A program made the translations under genes and the position numbers. Source: CAYLZO01 sp964387775 (GTDB taxonomy: Bacteria > Chloroflexota > Anaerolineae > JAAYZQ01). From it: DNA of 17,406 nt. Position 1 is the stretch's first letter. Each line of letters begins with the position of its first letter. The notes below the pieces were generated by a model, which searched no databases, was not told where the DNA came from, and saw only the letters and a program-made list of their open reading frames with translations. Below, piece by piece: positions 1 to 9,002 of this stretch. The DNA lies in contig CAYLZO010000101.1 in assembly GCA_964387775.1 (NCBI GenBank), forward strand, positions 1 to 17,406. Direction: 5' to 3'.

Positions 1-840
1 CTGGGCGCCACTGCGCGGGGCACGCCGGTGTGGGTCAACCGTCACTACCTGGCGGCCGACCTGCGCCTGGTCGTGGGCAACGTCGAGCCCCACCAGTTCC
101 AGGGCTTTTCCGGCGGCGCCAAGAGCGCGGCCATCGGGCTGGCCGGGCGGGCGACCATCGACCGCAACCACGCCCTGATGACCGCGCCCCAGGCCCGCTT
201 GGGCCGCTACGCCGACAACCCTGCCCGTCAGGACGTCGAAGAGATCGGGGCCAGGATCGGCGTGCACTTTGCCCTCAACGCCGTGCTCAACGGCCAGAAG
301 CAGATCATCCACGCCGTCGCCGGCGCGCCGCGGGCGGTGATGGACGCGGCCATCCCCCTCAGCCGCCGGGTGAGCCAGGCGCCCGGCGCCGCGCCGTTCG
401 ACCTGGTCATCGCCTCGGCGGGTGGGCAACCCAAGGACCTGAACCTCTACCAGGCCCAAAAGGCGCTGGCCCACGCCGCCCTGGTGACACGCGACGGCGG
501 GGCCGTGATCCTGGCCGCCGCCTGTCCCGAGGGCGCCGGCAGCCAAAAGTACGTGGACTGGATGGCGGGCGTGGACACGCACGAAGAAGTCCTGGCCCGC
601 TTCGAGCGCGAGCCCTTCCACGTCGGGCCGCACAAGGCGTTCCTCATCAGCCGCGACGCCGCCCGGCTGCGGACCTTCCTCGTGTCCGAGATGGCGCCGG
701 CGTTGGTGCGGCAGCTGCTGCTCAGGCCGGCGGCCAACGTCGACGCGGCGCTCAAGCTGGCGCTGCCCGATTTGCCAGAAGGCGCGCGCGTGGGTATAAT
801 GCCTTGGGCTTCGGCGACAATTCCGCACTTGGCTGCGTAG
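1..840 (+). CDS. larA: LarA-family nickel-dependent lactate (2-hydroxyacid) racemase, 5'-truncated
   Basis: The frame is open from base 1, so the gene enters from the left; 279 codons and the TAG stop are present. LarA racemises D/L-lactate or a related 2-hydroxyacid in the cytoplasm using a lysine-tethered nickel-pincer nucleotide. The visible residues His31, Lys41 and His57 (window numbering) have exactly the spacing of LarA His174, Lys184 and His200, in the stretch EPHQFQGFSGGAK...NH. That offset places about 143 N-terminal residues outside the window and makes the C-terminus full length. Paralogues of this family act on other hydroxyacids, so lactate itself is not assured. No lar maturation genes (larB, larC, larE) are visible here. 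An overlapping +3-frame ORF is a composition shadow. Confidence 0.85.
   Translation: MGATARGTPVWVNRHYLAADLRLVVGNVEPHQFQGFSGGAKSAAIGLAGRATIDRNHALMTAPQARLGRYADNPARQDVEEIGARIGVHFALNAVLNGQKQIIHAVAGAPRAVMDAAIPLSRRVSQAPGAAPFDLVIASAGGQPKDLNLYQAQKALAHAALVTRDGGAVILAAACPEGAGSQKYVDWMAGVDTHEEVLARFEREPFHVGPHKAFLISRDAARLRTFLVSEMAPALVRQLLLRPAANVDAALKLALPDLPEGARVGIMPWASATIPHLAA
772..800 (+). promoter_or_regulatory. sigma70-type promoter inside the larA 3' end, for thrC
   Basis: TTGCCA at 772-777, a 17-bp spacer, then TATAAT at 795-800. It lies in the last codons of larA and about 110 bases upstream of the thrC start, so thrC can be transcribed independently of larA. AT-rich hexamers with this spacing are unusual in such GC-rich coding DNA. 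Confidence 0.55.
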
Positions 841-916
841 AATACGCCATCGGCCTGCAGACGACGGTTCTTCTGGCGCCGAAATAACGGGCGTCCAGGG
901 AAGGAGCAGAACACAG

Positions 917-2079
<1,163 letters not shown>

Positions 2080-2091
2080 GAGGATGCGGTC

Positions 2092-2106
2092 TATCGATTA
2101 TCGATA
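2092..2106. promoter_or_regulatory. palindromic element TATCGATTATCGATA, putative operator
   Basis: Two perfect 7-base arms (TATCGAT / ATCGATA) surround a central T at 2099. It lies between the thrC stop and the promoter of the MoxR operon, with its centre exactly 31 bp before the first base of the -35 box. A near-identical element sits at the same distance from the promoter at 8939. The binding protein is unknown. It could instead belong to a dispersed repeat family. Confidence 0.55.
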
Positions 2107-2129
2107 CTTTGCGCCAGGGAGTGGCCAAG

Positions 2130-2159
2130 TTGACCGCCAAGCAAGGGCTGGGGTATAAT
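2130..2159 (+). promoter_or_regulatory. sigma70-type promoter of the MoxR-VWA operon
   Basis: TTGACC at 2130-2135, an 18-bp spacer ending in CTGGGG, and TATAAT at 2154-2159. Transcription should start near 2166, giving a leader of about 45 bases before the ATG at 2212. The spacer length and -35 sequence match the promoter at 8939-8968. Confidence 0.7.
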
Positions 2160-2211
2160 AGGTTCTTGGTAGGAATCTTGCAAATCTGATCCGCGATGGA
2201 TCCAGAGATGG

Positions 2212-3171
<960 letters not shown>

Positions 3172-3181
3172 GAGGCCCCTC

Positions 3182-4534
3182 GTGGACGATCTCTTGCCAT
3201 CTGTGTCCGTAGCCGACCTCGATCAACTGGACGGCGAAGGCGGCGACAGCGGCGGTTACCTGCTGGGCCACCTGCTGCGTTTTGGCAACCTCCTGCGCGT
3301 GATGGGCGTCGAGGTCAGCACCCGCCAGGTCCTCGACCTGGTAGAGGCGTTGGAGCACGTGCCCATCACCGACCGGCGAGATTTTTATGTCACGTGCAAG
3401 GCGCTGCTGGTCAACCGCCGCGAGGATTTCCTCGTCTTTGACCAGGCATTTCACCACTTCTGGCACGGCGCCGGCGGCGAGGACGAGGAGGAAGGAGCGG
3501 CCCCCGGCGACCGGGCCCGGCGCCTGCGGCTGCCCTCGAAGCGCATCGCCAAGGAAGAAGACACCGCCGACGGCAAGAGCGGCCGCCGCAAGCCCGGCGA
3601 CGGCGAGGAGGACGACGAGTCGGGCCGCCCCTCGATGCCCGTCTATAGCCCCGACGAGGTCCTGCGCCACAAGGATTTCGGCGAGATGACGTGGGAAGAG
3701 ATCCAGGAGGCCAAACAGGCCATTGCCAGCCTGGAGTGGGAGCTGGGCCAGCGCCGCACCCGCCGCGTGCGCCCCAGCTACAAGGGCCGCCTCCACCTCC
3801 GGCGCATGATCCGCGACAACCTGCGCCACGGCGGCGAGCCGATCCATCTGGCCTTCCGCCAGCGCGTCTACCGCCCCCGCTCGCTGGTCGTCCTGTGCGA
3901 CATCAGCGGCTCGATGGAGCGCTACTCGCGGATGCTGCTCCACTTTATCCACGCCCTGACCCACGGCCTGAAGGACACCACCGTCGAGGTCTTTGTCTTT
4001 GGCACGCGGCTGACGCGCATCACGCGCCACCTGCGCTACAAGGACGTGGACGAATCGCTGGACGAGGTCGGGGCGGCGGTCCGCGACTGGTCGGGCGGCA
4101 CGCGCATCGGCGAGGTGCTCAAGGCGTTCAACTTTCAGTGGGCGCGGCGGGTGTTGGGGCGCAGCGCGGTGCTGCTGGTCATCAGCGACGGCTGGGACCG
4201 GGGTGAGCCCGAGTTGCTGGCCCAGGAGATCCACCGCTTGCAGCGTGCGGCCTACCGGCTGATCTGGCTCAACCCCCTGCTCGGCTCCGACGAGTACCAG
4301 CCCGTGCAGCGCGGCATGGCGACCGTCATGCCCTGCGTGGACGATTTCCTGCCGGTCCACAACCTGGCCAGCCTGGATCAGCTCGCAGAAGTGCTCTCCA
4401 CCGTGGCGACGCAGCGGCCGGCGCGCAAGCAGCAGCTCTGCGCACCCAAGGTGCAAGACCCAGAGACAGAAGCCGACAAAATCCCCAAACTCCGCCAAGA
4501 CAAGCCAACCCTGCGCCGCGCACCGCTGGCTTGA
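3182..4534 (+). CDS. VWA-domain protein, CoxE-like, partner of the MoxR ATPase
   Basis: A 450-residue protein starting at GTG, with AGAGG at 3171-3175 as Shine-Dalgarno overlapping the end of the previous gene. The N-terminal half resembles CoxE-type proteins and contains a long charged linker rich in Glu, Asp and Lys (about residues 98-150). The C-terminal von Willebrand factor A domain has the metal-ion-dependent adhesion site: DISGSM from Asp240, Thr307 in SGGTRIG, and Asp336 in ISDGWDRG. VWA proteins of this type are thought to bind their client through the metal site while MoxR supplies ATP-driven remodelling. The last 40 residues are basic and low complexity. There is no signal peptide, so it is cytoplasmic. 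The client enzyme is not identified here. Confidence 0.82.
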   Translation: MDDLLPSVSVADLDQLDGEGGDSGGYLLGHLLRFGNLLRVMGVEVSTRQVLDLVEALEHVPITDRRDFYVTCKALLVNRREDFLVFDQAFHHFWHGAGGEDEEEGAAPGDRARRLRLPSKRIAKEEDTADGKSGRRKPGDGEEDDESGRPSMPVYSPDEVLRHKDFGEMTWEEIQEAKQAIASLEWELGQRRTRRVRPSYKGRLHLRRMIRDNLRHGGEPIHLAFRQRVYRPRSLVVLCDISGSMERYSRMLLHFIHALTHGLKDTTVEVFVFGTRLTRITRHLRYKDVDESLDEVGAAVRDWSGGTRIGEVLKAFNFQWARRVLGRSAVLLVISDGWDRGEPELLAQEIHRLQRAAYRLIWLNPLLGSDEYQPVQRGMATVMPCVDDFLPVHNLASLDQLAEVLSTVATQRPARKQQLCAPKVQDPETEADKIPKLRQDKPTLRRAPLA

Positions 4535-4543
4535 CTCATCGGA

Positions 4544-4600
4544 CACGGATTACACGGATGCCACGGATAAAAAACCCGTGCAATCCGTGGCATCCGCGTC
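4544..4600. repeat. dispersed 'cacggat' inverted repeat between convergent genes
   Basis: Direct units of the cacggat type run into a perfect 14-bp inverted repeat: CGGATGCCACGGAT at 4555-4568 and its complement at 4583-4596, with a 14-base AT-rich loop. It fills the whole space between the coxE-like stop and the MFS stop, and ends next to the latter. There is no U-tract, so it is not a classical terminator, though such a stem could still protect or end both transcripts. Confidence 0.75.
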
Positions 4601-5812
4601 CTAGCCTCGGGCAGTTGCGGTCTCTTTCGCGGCGAGCTTGAGGCCAAAGAGCACGGCGACGAGGCAGGCGCCCAGGGCCAGGACGCCCGTCAGCACCAGG
4701 GGCAGGTCGTAGGCGCCGGTGGCGCTCTGCAGAAAACCGGCCACCTGCGGCCCCAGCAGGGCGCTGAGGGCAATCTGGAACGAGCTGAGGCCCAGGTTGG
4801 TGCCATAGTGCCGCGCGCCGAAAATTTGCAAGACCGAGGCCGTCGCCAGCGGGACCATGCCCCCGTAGGACGACCCGATGAAAAGACTAACGGCGACGAG
4901 CCCCGGCTGGCCCAGCGCCCGGGTCAGGGGAAGGGTCAGCAGGATGGCCGCGCCCATCAGCAGCGCCCCGACGAACATGGTCGGCGCCAGGCCCAGCCGG
5001 TCGGACAGCGCGCCGTAGGCCAGCCGCCCCAGGCCGTTGGCCAGCGACAGGACCCCCAGGGCCACCACCGCCGCCGCCTGGGCGATGCCCGATTCGACGG
5101 CCAGGGGCACCACGTGCCCAAAGACGGTCACGCCGGCGGTGGATACCAGCAGGCACCAGAGGGCCAGCAGCCAGAAGGTCGGTGCACGGAGCATCTCGGC
5201 CGGGGCGTGGTCGTTGGCGGCCGGTGGAGTCGCGGCCGCCAAGGTGGACCCGGCCGGGGCTTTGCGCAGGAACTGGAATCCGCCAAAGCAGACGAGAAAG
5301 GCCAGGCCGGCCAGGAGGCGAAAGGCCGCCCGCCAGCCCATCGCCGTGATGACGGCGTCGGCCAGGGAGCCGAGCAGCAGGCCGCCCAGGCCAAAGCCCA
5401 TCGACAGCACGCCGGCGGCCAGCCCCCGCCGCTCGTCGAACCAACTGAGCACGTTGGCCGCCGCGTTATTGCCCACCCCGGCGCCGAATCCACCCAGCAC
5501 GCCGAAGGAGACCACCAGCCAGGCGATGCTGCCGGTGAACGAGGCGAGCAAGAGGCCGCCCGCCAGCAGCAGGGCGCCCAGCCCCCCCGTCCGTCGCAGG
5601 CTCCAGCGGTCGGCCAGGCGCCCGCCGGCCAGCATGCCCACGGGAAAGGCGACGAAAAAGACGGTAAACGCCCAGGAGGTCTCGGCCCGCGCCCAGCCGA
5701 ACTCGGCCTCCAGGGGCAGGACAAAGACCGACCAGGCGTAAAAGAGGCCAAAGATCAGCTCGACGACGAAACCGACGCCGACCATGGCCCAGCGGCCGGG
5801 CCGGGCTACCAC
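4601..5812 (-). CDS. MFS transporter, oxalate/formate antiporter (OFA)-like
   Basis: A 403-residue inner-membrane carrier with about 12 hydrophobic segments. The first helix reads GFVVELIFGLFYAWSVFVLP, the YAWSVF signature of OFA-type carriers of small carboxylates. MFS loop motifs follow: GRLADRWSLRRTG after helix 2 and GRLAYGALSDRLG in the second half. The reading frame stays open far upstream, but that part is a shadow of the dehydrogenase gene. I chose GTG at 5812, which keeps the usual short N-terminus ending in RW and overlaps the previous stop by 7 bases; ATG at 5785 is an alternative without a ribosome site. It is the last gene of the minus-strand operon, and its substrate is probably the acid metabolised by its neighbours. 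Confidence 0.82.
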   Translation of the reverse strand: MVARPGRWAMVGVGFVVELIFGLFYAWSVFVLPLEAEFGWARAETSWAFTVFFVAFPVGMLAGGRLADRWSLRRTGGLGALLLAGGLLLASFTGSIAWLVVSFGVLGGFGAGVGNNAAANVLSWFDERRGLAAGVLSMGFGLGGLLLGSLADAVITAMGWRAAFRLLAGLAFLVCFGGFQFLRKAPAGSTLAAATPPAANDHAPAEMLRAPTFWLLALWCLLVSTAGVTVFGHVVPLAVESGIAQAAAVVALGVLSLANGLGRLAYGALSDRLGLAPTMFVGALLMGAAILLTLPLTRALGQPGLVAVSLFIGSSYGGMVPLATASVLQIFGARHYGTNLGLSSFQIALSALLGPQVAGFLQSATGAYDLPLVLTGVLALGACLVAVLFGLKLAAKETATARG

Positions 5813-7089
5813 AGCACCATCGATTCTTCCAGGATGCGGCGCAGGTCGGCCTTGGTCACCGGGCGGGGGCTGCCCACCAGCAACCGCTGCTGCTTCCAGC
5901 CCCCCTCGACCATCTCGTCCAGGTCGGCTTCGGTGTAACCGACCGCCGACAGGCCGTTGGGGCAGCCCACGTCGCGCAGCAGGCGGACGAGGGCCGCGGG
6001 CAGCTTCTCGGCCGCCTCGCGGGGCGACAGCCCCTCGACGCTGGCCCCCAGCAACTCGGCGATGCGGGCGTGCTTTTGCGGGTGGGTCGGCGCGGTGAAG
6101 CGGAAGCTGGCGGGCGCGGTCAGCGCCGTCGAGAGGCCGTGGGGCATCAGCGGTTCGTCCACGCCGAAACCGCTCGGCACCCAATCCTTGATCATCCCGG
6201 CGATGGGATAGCCCAGGGCATGGGGCACATGCACGCCGGCGTTGCCGTAGCCGATGCCGGCAAAGGTCGAGCCCATGGCCATGTGGGTCCGGGCCTCCAG
6301 GTCGTTGCCGTTGTAGACGGCCCGCCGCAGGTAGGCGCCGGCCCACTCGATGGCCTTTTCGCTCCACAGGTCCGAGATGGGGTTGGCGCCGACGTAGGCG
6401 CCCCGGCCGGCCGGGCTGGCCGGCTTGGGCCGCACGTCGTAGGGCTTGATGGTGAACGACTCGGCGGCGTGGGTCAGCACGTCCAGGCCGCAAGAGGCGG
6501 TCACCTCCGGCGAGGTGGTCAGCGTGTTCAGCGGATCGACGATGGCCATGGTCGGGCGGCAGTGGTTGCTAGAGATGCCGGTCTTGAGGTGCAGGTCGAG
6601 GAGGTCGAGGACGAGGACGGCCGTGGTCTCGGCGCCGGTGCCGGCGGTGGTAGGCAGGGCGATCAGGGGCCGCAGTGGGCCGGGCACCGGCTTGCCCTGG
6701 CCGATGGGCGGGTTGATGTAGGCGTAGAGGTCGGCGGGGTAGGTGGTGAACAGATTCATGGCCTTGGCCGTGTCGATGGTGCTGCCGCCGCCCAGGGCCA
6801 CAAAGGCGTCCAGGTCCACGTCCCGGGCAAAATCGATGGCGTGCCGGAAGGAGACGTCGGTGGGCTCGATGTGGATCTGGTCATAGATCGTCAGGGCGAT
6901 GCCCTCGTCCTCGATGGCCGCCTTGACCTTGTCCACCAGACCGTGCTCCCACAGGTGCCCGTCGGCGACGAGGAGCACCTTCTCGGCGCCCATCGTTTTC
7001 AGCTCGTAGCCCAGTTCCTCGGTGGCCCCGACGCCGAACTTGAGCCGGGCCATCATCAAGGGGATGATCGTTTCGAGTTCCGTATTCAA
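5806..7089 (-). CDS. hydroxyacid-oxoacid transhydrogenase, iron-containing alcohol dehydrogenase family (ADHFE1/HOT-like)
   Basis: A 427-residue member of the iron-type alcohol dehydrogenases, most like hydroxyacid-oxoacid transhydrogenase, which oxidises 4-hydroxybutyrate-like acids while reducing 2-oxoglutarate with bound NAD. The N-terminus ETIIPLMMARLKFG and the long segment INPPIGQGKPVPGPLRPL are typical of that subgroup. The nucleotide loop is GGGST (residues 100-104). Candidate metal ligands are Asp203 and His207 in GLDVLTHAAES, His287/His290, and His317 in LMPHG. The start is TTG with AGGAG seven bases upstream, which suits the family's N-terminus. The gene follows the SDR after a repeat-filled 164-base gap and overlaps the transporter by 7 bases. 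The true substrate could be another hydroxyacid. Confidence 0.85.
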   Translation of the reverse strand: MNTELETIIPLMMARLKFGVGATEELGYELKTMGAEKVLLVADGHLWEHGLVDKVKAAIEDEGIALTIYDQIHIEPTDVSFRHAIDFARDVDLDAFVALGGGSTIDTAKAMNLFTTYPADLYAYINPPIGQGKPVPGPLRPLIALPTTAGTGAETTAVLVLDLLDLHLKTGISSNHCRPTMAIVDPLNTLTTSPEVTASCGLDVLTHAAESFTIKPYDVRPKPASPAGRGAYVGANPISDLWSEKAIEWAGAYLRRAVYNGNDLEARTHMAMGSTFAGIGYGNAGVHVPHALGYPIAGMIKDWVPSGFGVDEPLMPHGLSTALTAPASFRFTAPTHPQKHARIAELLGASVEGLSPREAAEKLPAALVRLLRDVGCPNGLSAVGYTEADLDEMVEGGWKQQRLLVGSPRPVTKADLRRILEESMVLW

Positions 7090-7110
7090 TGTGTAGCTCC
7101 TGTCTGTTTT

Positions 7111-7253
7111 TCCCCCTCACCCCGGCCCTGCCGCAGGCACTAACGACGTGTCTCCCCCAGGGGAGAGGGAGCGAACTCCCCGCCCTTGGGGGAGGGGCTG
7201 GGGGAGGGGGAAGTTTGCCCTCAAGCACCGGTCTCCCCCCAGAGGAGGGGAGT
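7111..7253. repeat. C/G-tract dispersed repeat in the SDR-dehydrogenase gap
   Basis: The 164-base gap between the SDR stop and the dehydrogenase ribosome site is mostly alternating C-runs and G-runs (ccccctcacccc, ctcccccaggggagaggg, cccttgggggaggggctggggg, ctccccccagaggagggg). These can fold on themselves in several ways. The right end touches the SDR stop codon. No protein, promoter or RNA gene is seen in it. Confidence 0.6.
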
Positions 7254-8021
7254 TTAATGAATGGTCCAACCGCCGTCCACCAGCAGGGTGTGGCCGGTAA
7301 TGAGATCGGCGGCCGGCGAGGCCAAAAAGACGACGGCGCCCAGCACGTCGTCGATCTCGCCGATGCGGCCCAGGGGGATGTGGCCCAGCACCTCCTGGAA
7401 AAACGCCTCGTCCTCAAACATCGGCTCGGTCAGCGGCGTGCGCAGGAAGGTGGGCGCCACGGCGTTGACGTTGATGCCCTGCGCCGACCACTCGATGGCC
7501 AGCACCTTGGTCAGCTGCACGACGCCGCCCTTGCTGGCGCAGTAGGCGGCCCGCAGCCGCCCGCCGACGAGGCCCATCTGCGAGGCGACGTTGACGATCT
7601 TGCCCCGGCCCTGACGCAGCATGACGCGCCCCGCCCGCTGGGCGCAGAAAAAGAGCTCCTTCAAGTTGGTGTCGAGGACCCGGTCCCAGTGGGCCTCGGT
7701 GACGTCCACCGCCGGCTCGGGGATGTTGATGCCGGCATTGTTCACCAGCACGTCGATGCGGCCAAAGCGGTCCAGCGTGGCGGCGACCAGGGCGTCGATG
7801 CTGTCCAGCTCGGTGACGTCGAGGGCCAGGGGCAGGGCCTGGCGGTCCATCTCGCGGATCTCGGCGGCCACCGGCTCGGCGCGGGCGACGTCGCGGCTGG
7901 TGACGACGACGTGGGCGCCGGCGTGGGCCAGGGCCAGGGCCAGCCCCCGGCCGAGGCCCATGCTCGCCCCGGTCACGATGGCGACCTGGTCGGTCAGGCT
8001 GAAATCAGGAAACTTCATCAT
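7254..8021 (-). CDS. short-chain dehydrogenase/reductase (classical SDR)
   Basis: A 255-residue NAD(P)-dependent oxidoreductase with a complete classical SDR signature: TGASMGLG at residues 17-24, NNAG at 94-97, catalytic Ser147, and Tyr160-x3-Lys164 in YCASK. The end DGGWTIH is typical. It probably interconverts an alcohol and a ketone on a sugar acid or hydroxyacid, as gluconate 5-dehydrogenase-type relatives do; the substrate cannot be read from sequence. Thr/Ser-Arg after the second strand (VVTSRD) is compatible with NADP. The start overlaps the end of the cyclase gene by 17 bases, implying translational coupling. Two ATGs stand in tandem (8021, 8018); the first is used here. Confidence 0.85.
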   Translation of the reverse strand: MMKFPDFSLTDQVAIVTGASMGLGRGLALALAHAGAHVVVTSRDVARAEPVAAEIREMDRQALPLALDVTELDSIDALVAATLDRFGRIDVLVNNAGINIPEPAVDVTEAHWDRVLDTNLKELFFCAQRAGRVMLRQGRGKIVNVASQMGLVGGRLRAAYCASKGGVVQLTKVLAIEWSAQGINVNAVAPTFLRTPLTEPMFEDEAFFQEVLGHIPLGRIGEIDDVLGAVVFLASPAADLITGHTLLVDGGWTIH

Positions 8022-8715
8022 CCAGGATGGCGACGGCCCGCAGCGGCGAGCCGGTCCCCCTGCGGATCTTGAGCGGCAGGGCGACGAAGGTAAAGCGCTG
8101 GCCGACCAGCTTGTCCAGGTTGCACAGGTTTTCGATGTGGGTCACCCGGCGCTCGGCGCAGACGGTGTGGCAGGGGTAGGTCTTGTCCAGCAGCATGTCG
8201 GGGCTGGTGCAATCGATGCCAAAGTTGACGGCGCCCCGGTCGATGATGAACTCGGTGGCGTCGCGGGTCAGGCCGGGGTGGTGGGTCATGTACTCGGGCG
8301 TGCCGTAGAAGCGGTCGTAGTGGCCGGTGTGAAAGAGCACCGTGTCGCCGGGGTGGATGTCGAGGCCCCAGCGGTCCAGCTCGGCCTGGATCTTGTCGGC
8401 GCCGAACTGCGCCTGGCGCGGCACGTCGCTCACGTCGATGCAGATGGCCGGGGTGATGCAGTTTTCCAGCGGGATCTCGTCCACCGAGGGGGCGTCGGGA
8501 TCGCGGGAGAGGTGGCTGATGGAGTCGATGTGGGTCGGCCCGTGGTCACACATCAACAGGCCGCTGGCCTCGTAGGAAAAGTCGGTGCCCAGGGCGCGCT
8601 GGGTCTCTTCGTGGGAGACGTGGGTAAAAACGACGGTCTTGAGGTGGCCGGGATAGACCGGCATCCCGGTGTAAATCTCCTGGCTCAGGTCAACGATCTT
8701 GCCCTTCAAATTCAA
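8005..8715 (-). CDS. cyclase-family metal-dependent hydrolase (kynurenine formamidase-like fold)
   Basis: A 236-residue member of the putative cyclase family (PF04199), metal-dependent hydrolases of amide, ester or lactone bonds that include kynurenine formamidase and isatin hydrolase. The family metal motif is HGPTHID at residues 58-64 followed by His68. The N-terminus IVDLSQEIYTGMPVYPG is characteristic. The start is TTG with a near-perfect AAGGAGG five bases upstream; no ATG fits better. It is the first gene of the minus-strand operon and is read from the promoter at 8857-8885. No tryptophan-degradation genes are nearby, so opening a lactone or ester of the operon's hydroxyacid substrate is more likely than kynurenine formation. 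Confidence 0.82.
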   Translation of the reverse strand: MNLKGKIVDLSQEIYTGMPVYPGHLKTVVFTHVSHEETQRALGTDFSYEASGLLMCDHGPTHIDSISHLSRDPDAPSVDEIPLENCITPAICIDVSDVPRQAQFGADKIQAELDRWGLDIHPGDTVLFHTGHYDRFYGTPEYMTHHPGLTRDATEFIIDRGAVNFGIDCTSPDMLLDKTYPCHTVCAERRVTHIENLCNLDKLVGQRFTFVALPLKIRRGTGSPLRAVAILDDEVS

Positions 8716-8740
8716 AGTACCCTCCTTTTCATCCTCTTTG

Positions 8741-8782
8741 CCCCGTCATTGCGAGGGAGCGCTAGCGACCGAAGCAATCTCC
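8741..8782. repeat. partial 'cattgcgagg' dispersed repeat in the operon leader
   Basis: The core cccgtcattgcgaggg followed by gcgaccgaagcaatctcc matches a repeat type common in intergenic DNA of several phyla. Only one side is present, with no matching inverted end nearby. It lies in the 5' leader of the minus-strand operon, 26 bases or more upstream of the TTG start. Confidence 0.55.
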
Positions 8783-8856
8783 AGTTCGCAATCCGCAAAA
8801 CTAGCCGTTTGTGACAGGTTTTAGCCAGCAGCTATCGGGGATGGCGAACGACAGCC

Positions 8857-8885
8857 ATGATAACACATCAGGTGGAGGGTGTCAA
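8857..8885 (-). promoter_or_regulatory. sigma70-type promoter of the minus-strand catabolic operon
   Basis: Read on the minus strand: TTGACA (8885-8880), a 17-bp spacer, and TATCAT (8862-8857). Transcription should start near 8850, giving a leader of about 135 bases before the TTG at 8715. The palindrome at 8902-8915 lies just upstream, between this promoter and the divergent one. Confidence 0.65.
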
Positions 8886-8901
8886 CATCGGAAGCCACAG
8901 C

Positions 8902-8915
8902 ATCGATAATCGATA
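8902..8915. promoter_or_regulatory. palindromic element ATCGATAATCGATA between divergent promoters, putative operator
   Basis: ATCGAT-A-ATCGAT is a perfect 13-bp palindrome centred on 8908, and its next outer base pair is broken only by C instead of T at 8901. Its centre is 31 bp before the plus-strand -35 box, exactly as at 2099, and 23 bp before the minus-strand -35 box. It is therefore well placed to bind one regulator acting on both transcripts. A further degenerate copy (ataatctacgata) follows. Confidence 0.55.
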
Positions 8916-8938
8916 ATCTACGATACAGGCCTGATGGG

Positions 8939-8968
8939 TTGACCGAAGGTGGTGGTCTGAGGTATAAT
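8939..8968 (+). promoter_or_regulatory. sigma70-type promoter of the GntR-type regulator
   Basis: TTGACC at 8939-8944, an 18-bp spacer ending in CTGAGG, and TATAAT at 8963-8968. Transcription should start near 8975, about 28 bases before the GTG at 9003. An ATG at 8967 overlaps the -10 box and so is not the translation start. Confidence 0.7.
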
Positions 8969-9002
8969 GATGCCGAGCCAAGAGGAGCCAAAGGGGGGAA
9001 CC

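Noticed and set aside
30..887. Alternative plus-strand frame overlapping larA and extending past its stop
   Set aside because: Arginine/proline-rich shadow; the LarA frame has catalytic residues and a normal C-terminus.
4555..4596. Inverted repeat as an intrinsic terminator for the convergent genes
   Set aside because: A stem is present but no T-run follows on either strand; it belongs to a dispersed repeat type, so it is reported as a repeat only.
4601..6493. A single 630-residue minus-strand frame covering the transporter and half of the dehydrogenase gene
   Set aside because: The first 220 residues are arginine/proline-rich shadow of the transhydrogenase; the transporter starts at GTG 5812.
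8967..9002. ATG at 8967 as the start of the GntR-type regulator
   Set aside because: It overlaps the TATAAT box of the gene's own promoter; GTG at 9003 lies after the expected transcript start.
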